This document shows, in pieces, positions 43,266-51,426 of a stretch of 64,000 bases of DNA (position 1 is the first letter of the stretch; each line of letters opens with the position of its first letter). The notes beneath the pieces are model-generated. The model worked only from the letters and a program-made list of their open reading frames with translations. It was not told the DNA's origin and ran no database searches. Origin of the DNA: Paraburkholderia hospita (lineage in GTDB: Bacteria; Pseudomonadota; Gammaproteobacteria; Burkholderiales; Burkholderiaceae); assembly GCF_002902965.1 (NCBI RefSeq), contig NZ_CP026106.1, positions 2,790,001 through 2,854,000 of the forward strand, in the 5' to 3' direction. The position numbers were made by a program, and so were the translations under genes.

Positions 43266-43330
43266 CTTGAACAACCAATAACAAAACGCGGACGCCAGCG
43301 CAAACACAAGCAAACCAAACCGCTGCGCAG

Positions 43331-43372
43331 CAAAAACCCAAAACCAAAAACCAAAAACCAAAAACCAAAAAC
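43331..43372. repeat. heptanucleotide tandem repeat (AAAAACC)
   Basis: Four to five head-to-tail units of AAAAACC (units at 43346, 43353, 43360 and partial ones on both sides). It ends seven bases from the stop codon of the hppD-like gene at 43379. It may have arisen by slippage; it is outside the coding frame. Confidence 0.75.
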
Positions 43373-43378
43373 GCCAAT

Positions 43379-44506
43379 TCAACCCACCGACCGCGCCTGC
43401 GCAAGCGCACTGAGATTCCCTTCACCGAAACCATGATGCCCTTTGCGCTGCACGATTTCGAAGAAGATATCGCCTTCGCGCCGCCGCACGAACGTCTGAA
43501 AGAACAACAACGGCACACCATCCGCGCCAATCTCCCCATCGACCAGAATCCGGCCGCGCCTCAGGCGCTCGATATCGACCCCATGCCCCGGCAGACGCGT
43601 ATCGATCTGCTCGTAATAGGCGGGCGGCGGCTCGACCAGCTCGATGCCGTTAGCGAGCAGTTGGTCGACGCAGGCAAAGATATCCTCGGTAGCGAGCGCG
43701 ATGTGCTGCACGCCTTCGCCCGGATGATCGGGCAGATATTCATGCATCAGGCTCGTGCGGCGCGTGCCTTCCTCGTACAGCGGAATGCGGATCGCACCGC
43801 ACGGCGACACCATCACGCGCGATTCCCCCGACACATGCCAGTTCGCATGCAGCTCGTGAATCTCACGGAAGTTGAGCAGCTCGCGATAGAAGTCGATCCA
43901 TTCCTGCATGCGCCCCGCGCCGACCGTTTGCGTCAGATGATCGACGGCGATGAGGCCCGTGCCTGCGTGGCTCAGGTCGGCCTGCGCGGTGCTCGGCTCG
44001 ATGGGGCGAAAGTCGATATCGAAGATCGAGATGTCGCCGAGGCCGCCCTTCTGGCCGCCGCGTCCGCGCCAGCGGTCGACGAAATAGATATGTGAATCGC
44101 CGATGCCCTGAATGGCGGGAATCGTGAGCTCGCCTTTGCCGATCCGCTCACCTTCGAACGACCACGCGCCGAGTTCGGTCGCGCGGTCATAAGCACGCTG
44201 CGCATCGGCGACGCGAATGCCGATCGCGCAAATGCCCACGCCATATTCTTCCGCATAACGCTCGGCAAACGAATCCGGCTCGGCATTCAGCAGGAAATTC
44301 ATATCGGCCTGACGGAACAGCGTCACGTCCTTGCTGATGTGGCGCGCGATCGGCTTGAAGCCGAGCTTCACGAAGGTGTCGGCGAGCGTATGCGGATGGC
44401 GCGCGGCAAACTCGACGAACTCGATGCCGGCCGTGCCGAGCGGATTGTGCTCCGGGTCCGCAACGGCCTTGAGCGCGTCGGCAGGGGTCGGCAGGTCGCT
44501 GGGCAT
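43379..44506 (-). CDS. hppD: 4-hydroxyphenylpyruvate dioxygenase family protein
   Basis: Non-haem iron enzyme of about 375 residues with two VOC halves. In the C-terminal half the three expected iron ligands are visible: His in VDHLTQTVGAGRM (near 180), His in GVQHIALATEDIF (near 265) and Glu in GDIFFEIVQRKGHHG (near 345), followed by the GFGEGN close of HPPD. It should convert 4-hydroxyphenylpyruvate to homogentisate. Three nearby ATGs exist; the one at 44506 is six bases after GGAG. It is 117 bases downstream of pcaQ and read in the same direction, an unusual neighbour for a tyrosine-degradation gene. Confidence 0.82.
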   Translation of the reverse strand: MPSDLPTPADALKAVADPEHNPLGTAGIEFVEFAARHPHTLADTFVKLGFKPIARHISKDVTLFRQADMNFLLNAEPDSFAERYAEEYGVGICAIGIRVADAQRAYDRATELGAWSFEGERIGKGELTIPAIQGIGDSHIYFVDRWRGRGGQKGGLGDISIFDIDFRPIEPSTAQADLSHAGTGLIAVDHLTQTVGAGRMQEWIDFYRELLNFREIHELHANWHVSGESRVMVSPCGAIRIPLYEEGTRRTSLMHEYLPDHPGEGVQHIALATEDIFACVDQLLANGIELVEPPPAYYEQIDTRLPGHGVDIERLRRGRILVDGEIGADGVPLLFFQTFVRRREGDIFFEIVQRKGHHGFGEGNLSALAQARSVG

Positions 44507-44623
44507 GTGCATCTCCATGAATCGTGCTGTTTCAACTCGGCAAGCGCGCGGATCGGGGCGCCGCGCACCGTGTTTTACACCGTGCAGCGCCACTCGTGCA
44601 ACCTCGATTTTGTACTAATCGGT

Positions 44624-45766
44624 TCAAAGGTGCACCTTCCTGCGTGACGTTCCCGAGGCTTTGTCCCCTTGTGGCTTCGCGGCGCGCTTTGTTGCACCAT
44701 GGCTCGCGTCGCGCTTTACGTCAACACCCGCGTCAACACCGACGTCCACTTTGGCGTCACTCCCGGCGTCGCGCTTCGCGCGGCTCCTCGCCGAGGTCTT
44801 ACCCCGCCCCTCTTCCGCACGCGCCTGCACATGGCGCGCGAGCCGCTCGCGCGCGACCTTGCGTACGGCATCGATCAGCGCGCGGCCGACGGGCGTTGGC
44901 TGCGTGTCCGAGCGCAGGATCAGACCGACGGGTTCCTCCGTGCCCGCGACGGGCAACGGCAATGGGACCAGCAAGCCGTGCGCCAGTTCGTACTCGATTG
45001 CGCTGCGCGGCACGAACCACACGGCGTCGTTCTCGAGCGCGAGTGCACGCCCCACCGACACCGACAGCACCTCGATGAACGACGACAGCGGCGGCACGGC
45101 CCACGCGCGCAGCAGACTTTCCGCCGACTGCCGGATCAGCGTCCCATACGGCGGCACGACGACGGAAAACTCCAGCAGGCGCGTGGGGGACGACAGCGCG
45201 CCCGACGCCAGCGCATGCCCCGCGCGCACCACGGCGATGAGGGGCTCGCTATACAGCTGCTCGAACGTCAGCCCCACCATGCGCTCGGGGTCGGCCAGCC
45301 TGCCCACGGCGAACTCGATCGCGCCCGCCTTCAGACGCTCCAGCAGTTCAGTGTTCGAACCCGTCTTGAGCCGCACGATCGCGTTCGGCCACTGCTCGCC
45401 GAACAGGCGCATCACGGGCGGCACGAGCGACGTCGCGACGGTCGGCAGCACGCCGATATCGAGCGTCGCGGCAGCCTCGCCTTCCACGCGCGCGAGCAGA
45501 TCGACGCCCTGCCGCAGCGCGCTCACGCAGGCGCTGGCGTGCGGCATGAAGAGCTGGCCTTCGCGCGTCGGCACGGCGCCGTGCCGGCCGCGCTCGAACA
45601 GGCGCACGCCGAGAATCTCTTCCAGTTCGGCCACCGTCTTCGACACGGCAGGCTGCGTGATCGACAGGCTCTCCGCCGCCTTCTGCACGCCGCCAAACTG
45701 CGCGACGGCAAGAAAGCACTGCAAATGCCGGAATTTGACACGACTGTCCGCGAGGCTGCGTTGCAT
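44624..45766 (-). CDS. pcaQ: LysR-family regulator PcaQ of the protocatechuate genes
   Basis: Activator of 380 residues. The helix-turn-helix (about 11-70) reads VKFRHLQCFLAVAQFGGVQK then AAESLSITQPAVSKTVAELE; the effector domain follows to about 310 with TLDIGVLPTVATSLVPPVM. The last 65 or so residues are an added low-complexity tail with DAKVDVGVDAGVDVKRD and many Lys/Arg/Ala, absent from usual PcaQ proteins of about 310 residues. It is divergent from pcaHG with the start codon inside a LysR-type palindrome (45765-45779), which suggests self-control. Confidence 0.85.
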   Translation of the reverse strand: MQRSLADSRVKFRHLQCFLAVAQFGGVQKAAESLSITQPAVSKTVAELEEILGVRLFERGRHGAVPTREGQLFMPHASACVSALRQGVDLLARVEGEAAATLDIGVLPTVATSLVPPVMRLFGEQWPNAIVRLKTGSNTELLERLKAGAIEFAVGRLADPERMVGLTFEQLYSEPLIAVVRAGHALASGALSSPTRLLEFSVVVPPYGTLIRQSAESLLRAWAVPPLSSFIEVLSVSVGRALALENDAVWFVPRSAIEYELAHGLLVPLPLPVAGTEEPVGLILRSDTQPTPVGRALIDAVRKVARERLARHVQARAEEGRGKTSARSRAKRDAGSDAKVDVGVDAGVDVKRDASHGATKRAAKPQGDKASGTSRRKVHL

Positions 45767-45779
45767 AACGGATCGTTAT
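45765..45779. promoter_or_regulatory. LysR/PcaQ-type operator overlapping the pcaQ start
   Basis: ATAAC-GGATC-GTTAT is a perfect 5-bp inverted repeat with a T-N11-A core, similar to PcaQ sites of other proteobacteria. It covers the pcaQ start codon (45766) and lies about 100 bases before pcaH, a position from which it could activate pcaHG and limit pcaQ. Confidence 0.55.
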
Positions 45780-45875
45780 ACGAGATGGGAAAAAACGTCA
45801 TTTTGCATAACTTCTCGGCTTCTATAAAGTCACGTCATCCACTAGCCAAAATCGAATCCCCCAAGGAGACACCTG

Positions 45876-46580
45876 ATGGACGATTCCATTCTGAGTCCGC
45901 GCGACTTCCCCTCGCATCCCGCCTATGTCCATTCGCCGTATGGATCGTCCGTCAAGCGCGGCCCGACGCGCCCGCTGATTCCGCTGAAAGAGCGCCTGCG
46001 CGACCAGCGCGTGCCCGTCTACGGCGCGGAAGATCTCGGCGCGCTCGACAACGACCTGACGCGCAATGCCGCGAAAAACGGCGAGCCGCTCGGCGAACGG
46101 ATCATCGTGACGGGCCGCGTGCTCGACGAAGGCGGCCGCCCGGTGCGCAATACGCTGGTCGAAGTGTGGCAGGCGAATGCTGCCGGCCGTTATGTGCACA
46201 AGAACGACCAGCACGACGCGCCGCTCGATCCGAACTTCCTCGGCGCGGGCCGCTGCCTGACCGACAACGAAGGCCGCTACCGCTTCATGACGATCAAGCC
46301 CGGTGCGTATCCGTGGGGCAATCACCCGAACGCGTGGCGTCCGAACCACATCCACTTCTCGCTGTTCGGCGACTACTTCGGCTCGCGTCTCGTCACGCAG
46401 ATGTATTTCCCCGGCGATCCGCTGCTCCAGTACGACCCGATCTTCCAGGGCACGCCGGAAGGCGCGCGCGACCGTCTGATCTCGCGCTTCACGCTGGACG
46501 TGACCCAGGAAAACTACGCGCTCGGCTATGAATTCGACATCGTGCTGCGCGGCCCGAACGAAACTCCGATGGAGCGCTGA
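45876..46580 (+). CDS. pcaH: protocatechuate 3,4-dioxygenase beta subunit
   Basis: Beta subunit of 234 residues, which carries the Fe(III) site. The four ligands are readable: Tyr in AAGRYVHKND (near 108), Tyr in KPGAYPWGNH (near 147), and two His in RPNHIHFSLFGDYF (near 160 and 162). It opens protocatechuate between the hydroxyls to give beta-carboxy-cis,cis-muconate. AAGGAG lies eight bases ahead of the ATG. pcaG follows after two bases, so they are translated together, and pcaQ is divergent. Confidence 0.95.
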   Translation: MDDSILSPRDFPSHPAYVHSPYGSSVKRGPTRPLIPLKERLRDQRVPVYGAEDLGALDNDLTRNAAKNGEPLGERIIVTGRVLDEGGRPVRNTLVEVWQANAAGRYVHKNDQHDAPLDPNFLGAGRCLTDNEGRYRFMTIKPGAYPWGNHPNAWRPNHIHFSLFGDYFGSRLVTQMYFPGDPLLQYDPIFQGTPEGARDRLISRFTLDVTQENYALGYEFDIVLRGPNETPMER

Positions 46581-46582
46581 TC

Positions 46583-47173
46583 ATGACGACGCTTAAGCAA
46601 ACCCCTTCGCAGACGGTCGGACCGTACTTCGCATACGGCCTGTGCCCCGAGCAATACAATTTCGATCTGAAGAGCCTGTTCACGAACGTTCTCGCCGACC
46701 GCGAGGCAGCGGGCGAGCACATCACGCTGGTCGGCCAGGTGTTCGACGCCGACGGCGCGGTGATCGGCGACGCGATGATCGAAGTGCAGCAGGTGGACAG
46801 CGACGGACGCTATCCGCAGTCGCGCGAAGAAGTGGCGAAGACGGGCTTTCGCGGCTTTGCGCGCTTCGGCACGGGCACGGACCCGCAGAAGCGCTTCATC
46901 ATCGAGACAGTGAAACCGGGGCGCGCGTCGCCTGACGAAGCGCCGCATCTGAACGTGATCGTGACGATGCGCGGCATGCTGCTGCACACGTTCACACGCG
47001 TCTACTTCGACGACGAAGCCGCCGCGAACGACAAGGACCCCGTGCTCGCGAGCGTGCCCGCCGAGCGCCGCGCAACGCTTGTCGCAAAGCGCGAAACGAA
47101 TGGCGGCAAAGCGGTCTATCGCTTCGACATCCACATGCAAGGCCCGAAGGAAACGGTGTTCTTCGACCTGTGA
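46583..47173 (+). CDS. pcaG: protocatechuate 3,4-dioxygenase alpha subunit
   Basis: Alpha subunit of 196 residues. TLKQTPSQTVGPYFAYGLCP at the start, the ITLVGQVFDADGAVIGDAMI strand pair and the terminal IHMQGPKETVFFDL are typical. It resembles PcaH in fold but lacks the iron ligands, as expected. Its start lies two bases after the pcaH stop, with GGAG inside the pcaH end. A terminator follows at 47299. Other pca genes (pcaBDC, pcaIJ) are not in this window. Confidence 0.95.
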   Translation: MTTLKQTPSQTVGPYFAYGLCPEQYNFDLKSLFTNVLADREAAGEHITLVGQVFDADGAVIGDAMIEVQQVDSDGRYPQSREEVAKTGFRGFARFGTGTDPQKRFIIETVKPGRASPDEAPHLNVIVTMRGMLLHTFTRVYFDDEAAANDKDPVLASVPAERRATLVAKRETNGGKAVYRFDIHMQGPKETVFFDL

Positions 47174-47298
47174 TGCGATGCACGGCGTGCGAACCCCGCA
47201 TGCATTCGATGCAAGGGTTCATCGCCTGTTCACAAATGAACGTTAGGATGCGTTGCGCGAGTCAAATCGCGCAACGAAACTCCGAGCAATTTTTGGAT

Positions 47299-47323
47299 GC
47301 CCGCTTTGACGCGGGCTTTTTTT
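47299..47323 (+). terminator. terminator of pcaHG
   Basis: GCCCGC (47299-47304) and GCGGGC (47311-47316) pair around TTTGAC, followed by seven T residues. It lies about 125 bases after the pcaG stop and just before the convergent aldolase stop. Confidence 0.75.
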
Positions 47324-47353
47324 CGTCTGCGTTTCGTGGCGCTGCGCCGTGGG

Positions 47354-48139
47354 TCAACTGCGGTAATCAGAAACCGAATTATCGATCAACCGCAAAGCCG
47401 ATTCCCACGCCAGTTCCGCGATGCCTTCTTCGTCGTCGCGTGCGAACTGGCTGGCCGTGAGCTTGCGCACATGCTCGGGCGGCAGCGTCAATTCCGCATT
47501 GCCCGCGAGTGCGTCGATCTGGATCTGACACGCGCGTTCGAGGAAGTAAATCTCCTGAAACGCCGTTGCCGCCGACTTGCCACCCGCCAGCAGGCCGTGA
47601 TTGCGCAGGATCATTGCGTTGCACGATCCGAGATCGGCGACGAGGCGCTCCCGCTCTCCGAGATCGAGCGCAATGCCTTCGTAGTCGTGATACGCGAGCG
47701 CGCCGTAGAACTTCAGCGCGTGCTGGCTGATCGGCAGCAAGCCGTGCTTTTGCGCCGACACGGCCGAGCCGGCCGACGTATGCGTGTGAATCACGAAGTG
47801 CATGTCGGGACGCGCAGTATGCACAGCCGAATGGATCGTGAAGCCCGCCGCATTCACGCGATACCGCTTCGGATCGGCAGCGACCTTGTCCGCCGCTTCA
47901 ACGACGCGTCCGTCGCGATCGATTTTCACGAGATCCGACGCGCGCATCTCGTGAAAGAGCACGCCATAGCGGTTGATCAGAAAGTGATGCTCGGGACCGG
48001 GCACGCGCGCGGTGATGTGCGTGTCGATCAGATCGGTCATGCGGAAATGCGCGATCAGCCGATACAGCGCGGCAAGCTCACACCGCGTCGCCCATTCTTC
48101 GCTGCTATATCCAGCCTGTTGTGGGGTCATGTCGGACAT
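47354..48139 (-). CDS. class II aldolase/adducin domain protein
   Basis: Protein of 261 residues with the zinc class II aldolase fold. FVIHTHTSAGSAVSAQ near residue 125 supplies two His ligands and NAMILRNHGLLAGGKS near 185 the third; the N-terminal DLIDTHITARVPGPEHHFLI region is the family's substrate-phosphate area. Close relatives are often of unknown substrate, sugar or adducin-like. GGAG lies eight bases ahead of ATG 48139; the frame upstream has no site. It converges with pcaHG and is preceded by the small H-NS-like gene, read in the same direction. Confidence 0.82.
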   Translation of the reverse strand: MSDMTPQQAGYSSEEWATRCELAALYRLIAHFRMTDLIDTHITARVPGPEHHFLINRYGVLFHEMRASDLVKIDRDGRVVEAADKVAADPKRYRVNAAGFTIHSAVHTARPDMHFVIHTHTSAGSAVSAQKHGLLPISQHALKFYGALAYHDYEGIALDLGERERLVADLGSCNAMILRNHGLLAGGKSAATAFQEIYFLERACQIQIDALAGNAELTLPPEHVRKLTASQFARDDEEGIAELAWESALRLIDNSVSDYRS

Positions 48140-48232
48140 AGCGGTGTCTCCATGAAAACAGTCGCGCGGCGCTGCGCAGGAAAGCGGAAACGAGAAGGCA
48201 AAAAACAATAGAAGCGCCCGCGAATGCGGCGC

Positions 48233-48487
48233 TCAGACGCGGAAATGCTCGATGTCCTGACCAGCGTTGATTGCGCGCGTGAGCCAGTCGGGGCGGTCGC
48301 CCTTGCCGTCCCATTCGTGCCCGAACGCGTCGCGGTATTTCGGCACGGCGGCATCGGCGATCAGCGCCTCTTCGAGCGCTTCAAGCGTAATGCCAAATTC
48401 ATCCATGCGGCGACGGATCCACAAGACCAGCCGCTCACGAGCTTGACCGTCGAGGTCGAGCGTCCGATGTTCCTCTCGCTCTTTCAT
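48233..48487 (-). CDS. small H-NS family protein
   Basis: Protein of 84 residues. A short acidic-basic helical start (MKEREEHRTLDLDGQARERL) is followed by a helix EEALIADAAV, and the C-terminus YRDAFGHEWDGKGDRPDWLT has the H-NS DNA-binding pattern YRD-x-G-x-W-x-G-x-G-x-x-P-x-WL. It lacks the long coiled coil of full-length H-NS, so it may act as a partner or modulator of larger H-NS proteins such as the one at 12510. It precedes the aldolase gene by about 95 bases. Confidence 0.75.
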   Translation of the reverse strand: MKEREEHRTLDLDGQARERLVLWIRRRMDEFGITLEALEEALIADAAVPKYRDAFGHEWDGKGDRPDWLTRAINAGQDIEHFRV

Positions 48488-48811
48488 AACGTGCCGATAA
48501 CGTATCGAATTACGCGGCCAATAAGCACGCGTTAAATAGATTATTGGCTTCGCACTTGCAGCGAAGCCTTAATACGGATCCACCAACTTCTGCCGAATGA
48601 AGTTGTCAGCGCGTTCCGACAGATTGAATGGCGGCGAAAAACCCGCATGGTGCGTACTGGAATTCGCCATGAACCTTGAAGACCAAGGTCGCTTCCCTGA
48701 TTTCTCGGGATTCTAGCATTCATTCCCGCGCGTGCGCGTCAGACGCGGTGCTTTGATAGCTGCGGAAAGCGGCATGGGCTCTACGTTTGCGATGGTCGGA
48801 CCATAAGCATG
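48488..48811. other. intergenic region, no gene seen
   Basis: About 320 bases between the small H-NS gene and the end of the acyl-CoA synthetase gene. One leftward frame of 60 codons lacks a ribosome site and any recognisable pattern. A CGCGCGTGCGCG palindrome near 48727 is the only structure noted. Confidence 0.4.
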
Positions 48812-50464
48812 CTACTTTTTCCCCGGCTCCTGATCGATCGCGCTCGACGACTTCACGCGCGCGCGCAATTCAAATTTCTGGATCTTGCCCGTCGAGGTTT
48901 TTGGCAATTCGCCGAAGAAGACCGCTTTAGGCAATTTGAATCCGGCGAGCAATTGACGGCAATGCGAAATGATTTCCTCGGCGCTCGCGTCCGCACCATC
49001 CTTCAGTTCGACGAATGCGCACGGCACCTCGCCCCATTTTGCGTCCGGCATCGCGACCACGGCGGCCACCGACACGGCCGGATGACGGTACAACGCATCC
49101 TCGATCTCGATGCTCGAAACGTTCTCGCCGCCGGAAATGATGATGTCCTTGCTGCGGTCCTTGATGCGCACATAGCCGTCTGCGGTAATCACGCCGAGAT
49201 CGCCCGTATGGAACCAGCCGCCGCGGAATGCGGCCTCAGTTGCGCGCTCGTTCTTCAGATAGCCCTTCATGCAGATATTGCCGCGAAACATCAGTTCGCC
49301 GATCGTCTCGCCGTCGCGCGGCACGGGTTCGAGCGTATCGGGGTCGAGCACGTCGACGGCCGCCTGCAAGTGGTAGCGCACGCCCTGGCGCGCGTTGAGC
49401 CGCGCGCGTTCGTCGTCGTCGAGCGCGTCCCATGCGTCCTGCTTCGCGCAGACGGAGGCGGGGCCATACACTTCCGTCAAGCCGTACACGTGCGTCAGAT
49501 CGAAACCGATCGACTTCATGCGCGCTATCACAGCAGGCGACGGCGCCGCGCCCGCAACCATCGTCGACACGCGGTGCGCAATCCCGTCGCGCCATTCGGC
49601 AGGCGCATTCGCTAGCGCGCTTTGCACGATGGGTGCGCCGCAATAGTGCGTGATGCGCTCGCGGCGAATCAGATCGAATACGAGCTTTGGATCGAATTTG
49701 CGCAGGCACACGTTGACGCCCGCGCGCGCCGCGACCGTCCATGGAAAACACCAGCCGTTGCAGTGAAAGAGCGGTAGCGTCCACAGATACACCGCATGCT
49801 TCGGCATATCCCATTCGAGGATATTGCTGAGCGCATTCAAATAGGCGCCGCGATGGTGATAGACGACGCCCTTCGGCTCGCCCGTCGTGCCCGACGTGTA
49901 GTTGAGCGCGATGGCGTCCCATTCGTCGGCGGGCGGCGTCCATGCGAACTGCGGATCGCCCGCTTGCAGGAAAGCTTCGTAGTCGGTCGCATTTGGAAAA
50001 TGACGAGTATCGGCGGGCTGCGCATCGCTGACACTGATAATGCGCAATTGCGGAAACTCGCGCGCGGCGCGCAGCGCAAGCTCTCCGTATTCGCTATCGA
50101 CGATCAGCGCTTTCGCCTCGCCGTGCCGCAACATGTACAGGATCGACGCGGCATCGAGCCGGGTATTCAGCGTATTGAGCACGGCGCCCGCCATCGGCAC
50201 GCCGAAATGCGCTTCGATCATCGGCGGAATGTTGGGCAGTAGCGCCGCCACGGTCTCGCCGCGCGCGACGCTCGCGCGTTGCAGCGCGCTCGCAAGACGC
50301 CGCGCGCGCTCATACGTCTCGCGCCACGTGCGGCGCACGTCGCCATGTACGACGGCCAGCCGGTCGCCATAGACTTCGGCGGCCCGCGCGATGAAATCGA
50401 TTGGCGTCAGCGGAACATGATTGGCATCGCGGCGTGCGAGTCCCGCTTCGAACATATGCGTCAT
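48812..50464 (-). CDS. acyl-CoA synthetase (AMP-binding, medium-chain type)
   Basis: Protein of 550 residues of the adenylate-forming family. The P-loop is LNYTSGTTGEPKGVVYHHRG near residue 190, the A5 motif is VYGLTEVYGPAS near 340, and TGDLGVITADGYVRIKDRSK (A7-A8) and the catalytic lysine in LPKTSTGKIQKFELR near 530 are present. It activates a fatty or related acid to its acyl-CoA. The AlkK/DmdB-type sequence suggests a medium-chain or branched acid. A 23-base inverted repeat (50545-50567) lies about 80 bases upstream and may be its operator. Confidence 0.9.
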   Translation of the reverse strand: MTHMFEAGLARRDANHVPLTPIDFIARAAEVYGDRLAVVHGDVRRTWRETYERARRLASALQRASVARGETVAALLPNIPPMIEAHFGVPMAGAVLNTLNTRLDAASILYMLRHGEAKALIVDSEYGELALRAAREFPQLRIISVSDAQPADTRHFPNATDYEAFLQAGDPQFAWTPPADEWDAIALNYTSGTTGEPKGVVYHHRGAYLNALSNILEWDMPKHAVYLWTLPLFHCNGWCFPWTVAARAGVNVCLRKFDPKLVFDLIRRERITHYCGAPIVQSALANAPAEWRDGIAHRVSTMVAGAAPSPAVIARMKSIGFDLTHVYGLTEVYGPASVCAKQDAWDALDDDERARLNARQGVRYHLQAAVDVLDPDTLEPVPRDGETIGELMFRGNICMKGYLKNERATEAAFRGGWFHTGDLGVITADGYVRIKDRSKDIIISGGENVSSIEIEDALYRHPAVSVAAVVAMPDAKWGEVPCAFVELKDGADASAEEIISHCRQLLAGFKLPKAVFFGELPKTSTGKIQKFELRARVKSSSAIDQEPGKK

Positions 50465-50544
50465 GGCTGTGTCTCCTCCGAAGCGTGCGGCCCCGTCGAT
50501 TCAGTTGTTTTGTGGCAATGGATTTCGGGTTCGAAACACGGTGC

Positions 50545-50567
50545 ATTACGCATTGTGGATGCGTAAT
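50545..50567. promoter_or_regulatory. candidate operator upstream of the acyl-CoA synthetase
   Basis: ATTACGCA (50545-50552) and TGCGTAAT (50560-50567) form a perfect 8-bp inverted repeat with a 7-base spacer, flanked by GTGC and ACAC. It lies about 81 bases upstream of the start at 50464, the right place for a TetR- or GntR-type operator. The rest of 50465-50762 contains no gene. Confidence 0.45.
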
Positions 50568-50580
50568 ACACGTGGAAAAC

Positions 50581-50608
50581 CGCACATGCAAAAGCGCACG
50601 TGCAAAAG
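50581..50608. repeat. 14-bp direct repeat, two copies
   Basis: CGCACATGCAAAAG (50581-50594) is followed at once by CGCACGTGCAAAAG (50595-50608), one mismatch. It lies 13 bases beyond the inverted repeat at 50545 and may belong to the same control region. Confidence 0.55.
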
Positions 50609-50762
50609 CATCGCATAGATCAGCGCTGCAAAATTCCCGAGCGCAGGATTTTGTGCGAAGCCGCAATGCAGCGCCGAACGCGCGGCAGCCGCGTCGAACG
50701 CGGCCCGCGCGCACAAACCGGAAATCGGGCCTTCGCCCTTAGAACATCGCGCGCCTGAAAAG

Positions 50763-51071
50763 TCAGACGCGTGGCAGATCGTCGATGAATTTCTCGACGT
50801 GACCGTCCGGTACTTCGGTATCGATCCCGTCGTTGCCATCGGCGTGCGAGACCGTTTTGATCTTGGGGCCCAGCAGATTCAGGCCGCCCAGCGTGAAGAA
50901 CGACCACACGGCATTGCCCGAATGAATGGCCGTCACGACGTCCGCGACTTCGACGATTTCGTGCGGCGAGAGCCATTCATTCGTTTTTGGATTGACGAGA
51001 GCCCAACGGACGTGGGTGACGCGGTCAGTCATAGGGTTAATGCGTACCGCATCGATAGCATAGGTCGCCAT
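50763..51071 (-). CDS. DUF3892 domain protein
   Basis: Protein of 102 residues beginning MATYAIDAVRINPMTDRVTH, with HVRWALVNPKTNEWLSPHEI and DVVTAIHSGNAVWSFFTLG; these match DUF3892, a small domain of unknown function that occurs widely in bacteria. GGAGG lies five bases before ATG 51071, while the longer open frame has no site. It is read leftward between the acyl-CoA synthetase and the DUF72 gene, which is divergent. No role can be proposed from the neighbours. Confidence 0.75.
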   Translation of the reverse strand: MATYAIDAVRINPMTDRVTHVRWALVNPKTNEWLSPHEIVEVADVVTAIHSGNAVWSFFTLGGLNLLGPKIKTVSHADGNDGIDTEVPDGHVEKFIDDLPRV

Positions 51072-51426
51072 TTCCACCTCCATCGTCATCACCCAGGCAT
51101 CGTAGCACTTATGTCTGGTTAGACGAAGCAGGCACATATCGACCCATGCAGATGGACCCATTCGAAGCGCACCGCTGCGTTGCACGGCCACGGTCCGGAT
51201 GTACTCTGCGGCGCCAACCGCCGCGTGACAGCGTCAGTGCAGGGAATGACTGCATCTTCGAATGGCTTCCACTTTCTATAACGATCGTGCGTAAACTGTT
51301 CTGAAGCCGGGGTTTGCACCAATGCGGCGCGGCGCACATATCGGTCCGCGCCGAGTACTCAGCGTGCTTATGATCCACGCGCACATGCAGTACGATGGCC
51401 GCACTGACCTGCACGGAAGACGAGCC
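51072..51426. other. divergent intergenic region, no gene seen
   Basis: About 355 bases between the DUF3892 and DUF72 genes, expected to hold both promoters. I see no strong hairpin, known operator or additional gene. Confidence 0.4.

Noticed and set aside
44669..46531. Long rightward frame from pcaQ into pcaH
   Set aside because: It is antisense to pcaQ and out of frame with pcaH, and has no domain.
48541..48723. Leftward frame of 60 codons
   Set aside because: No ribosome site, no pattern and no neighbour support.
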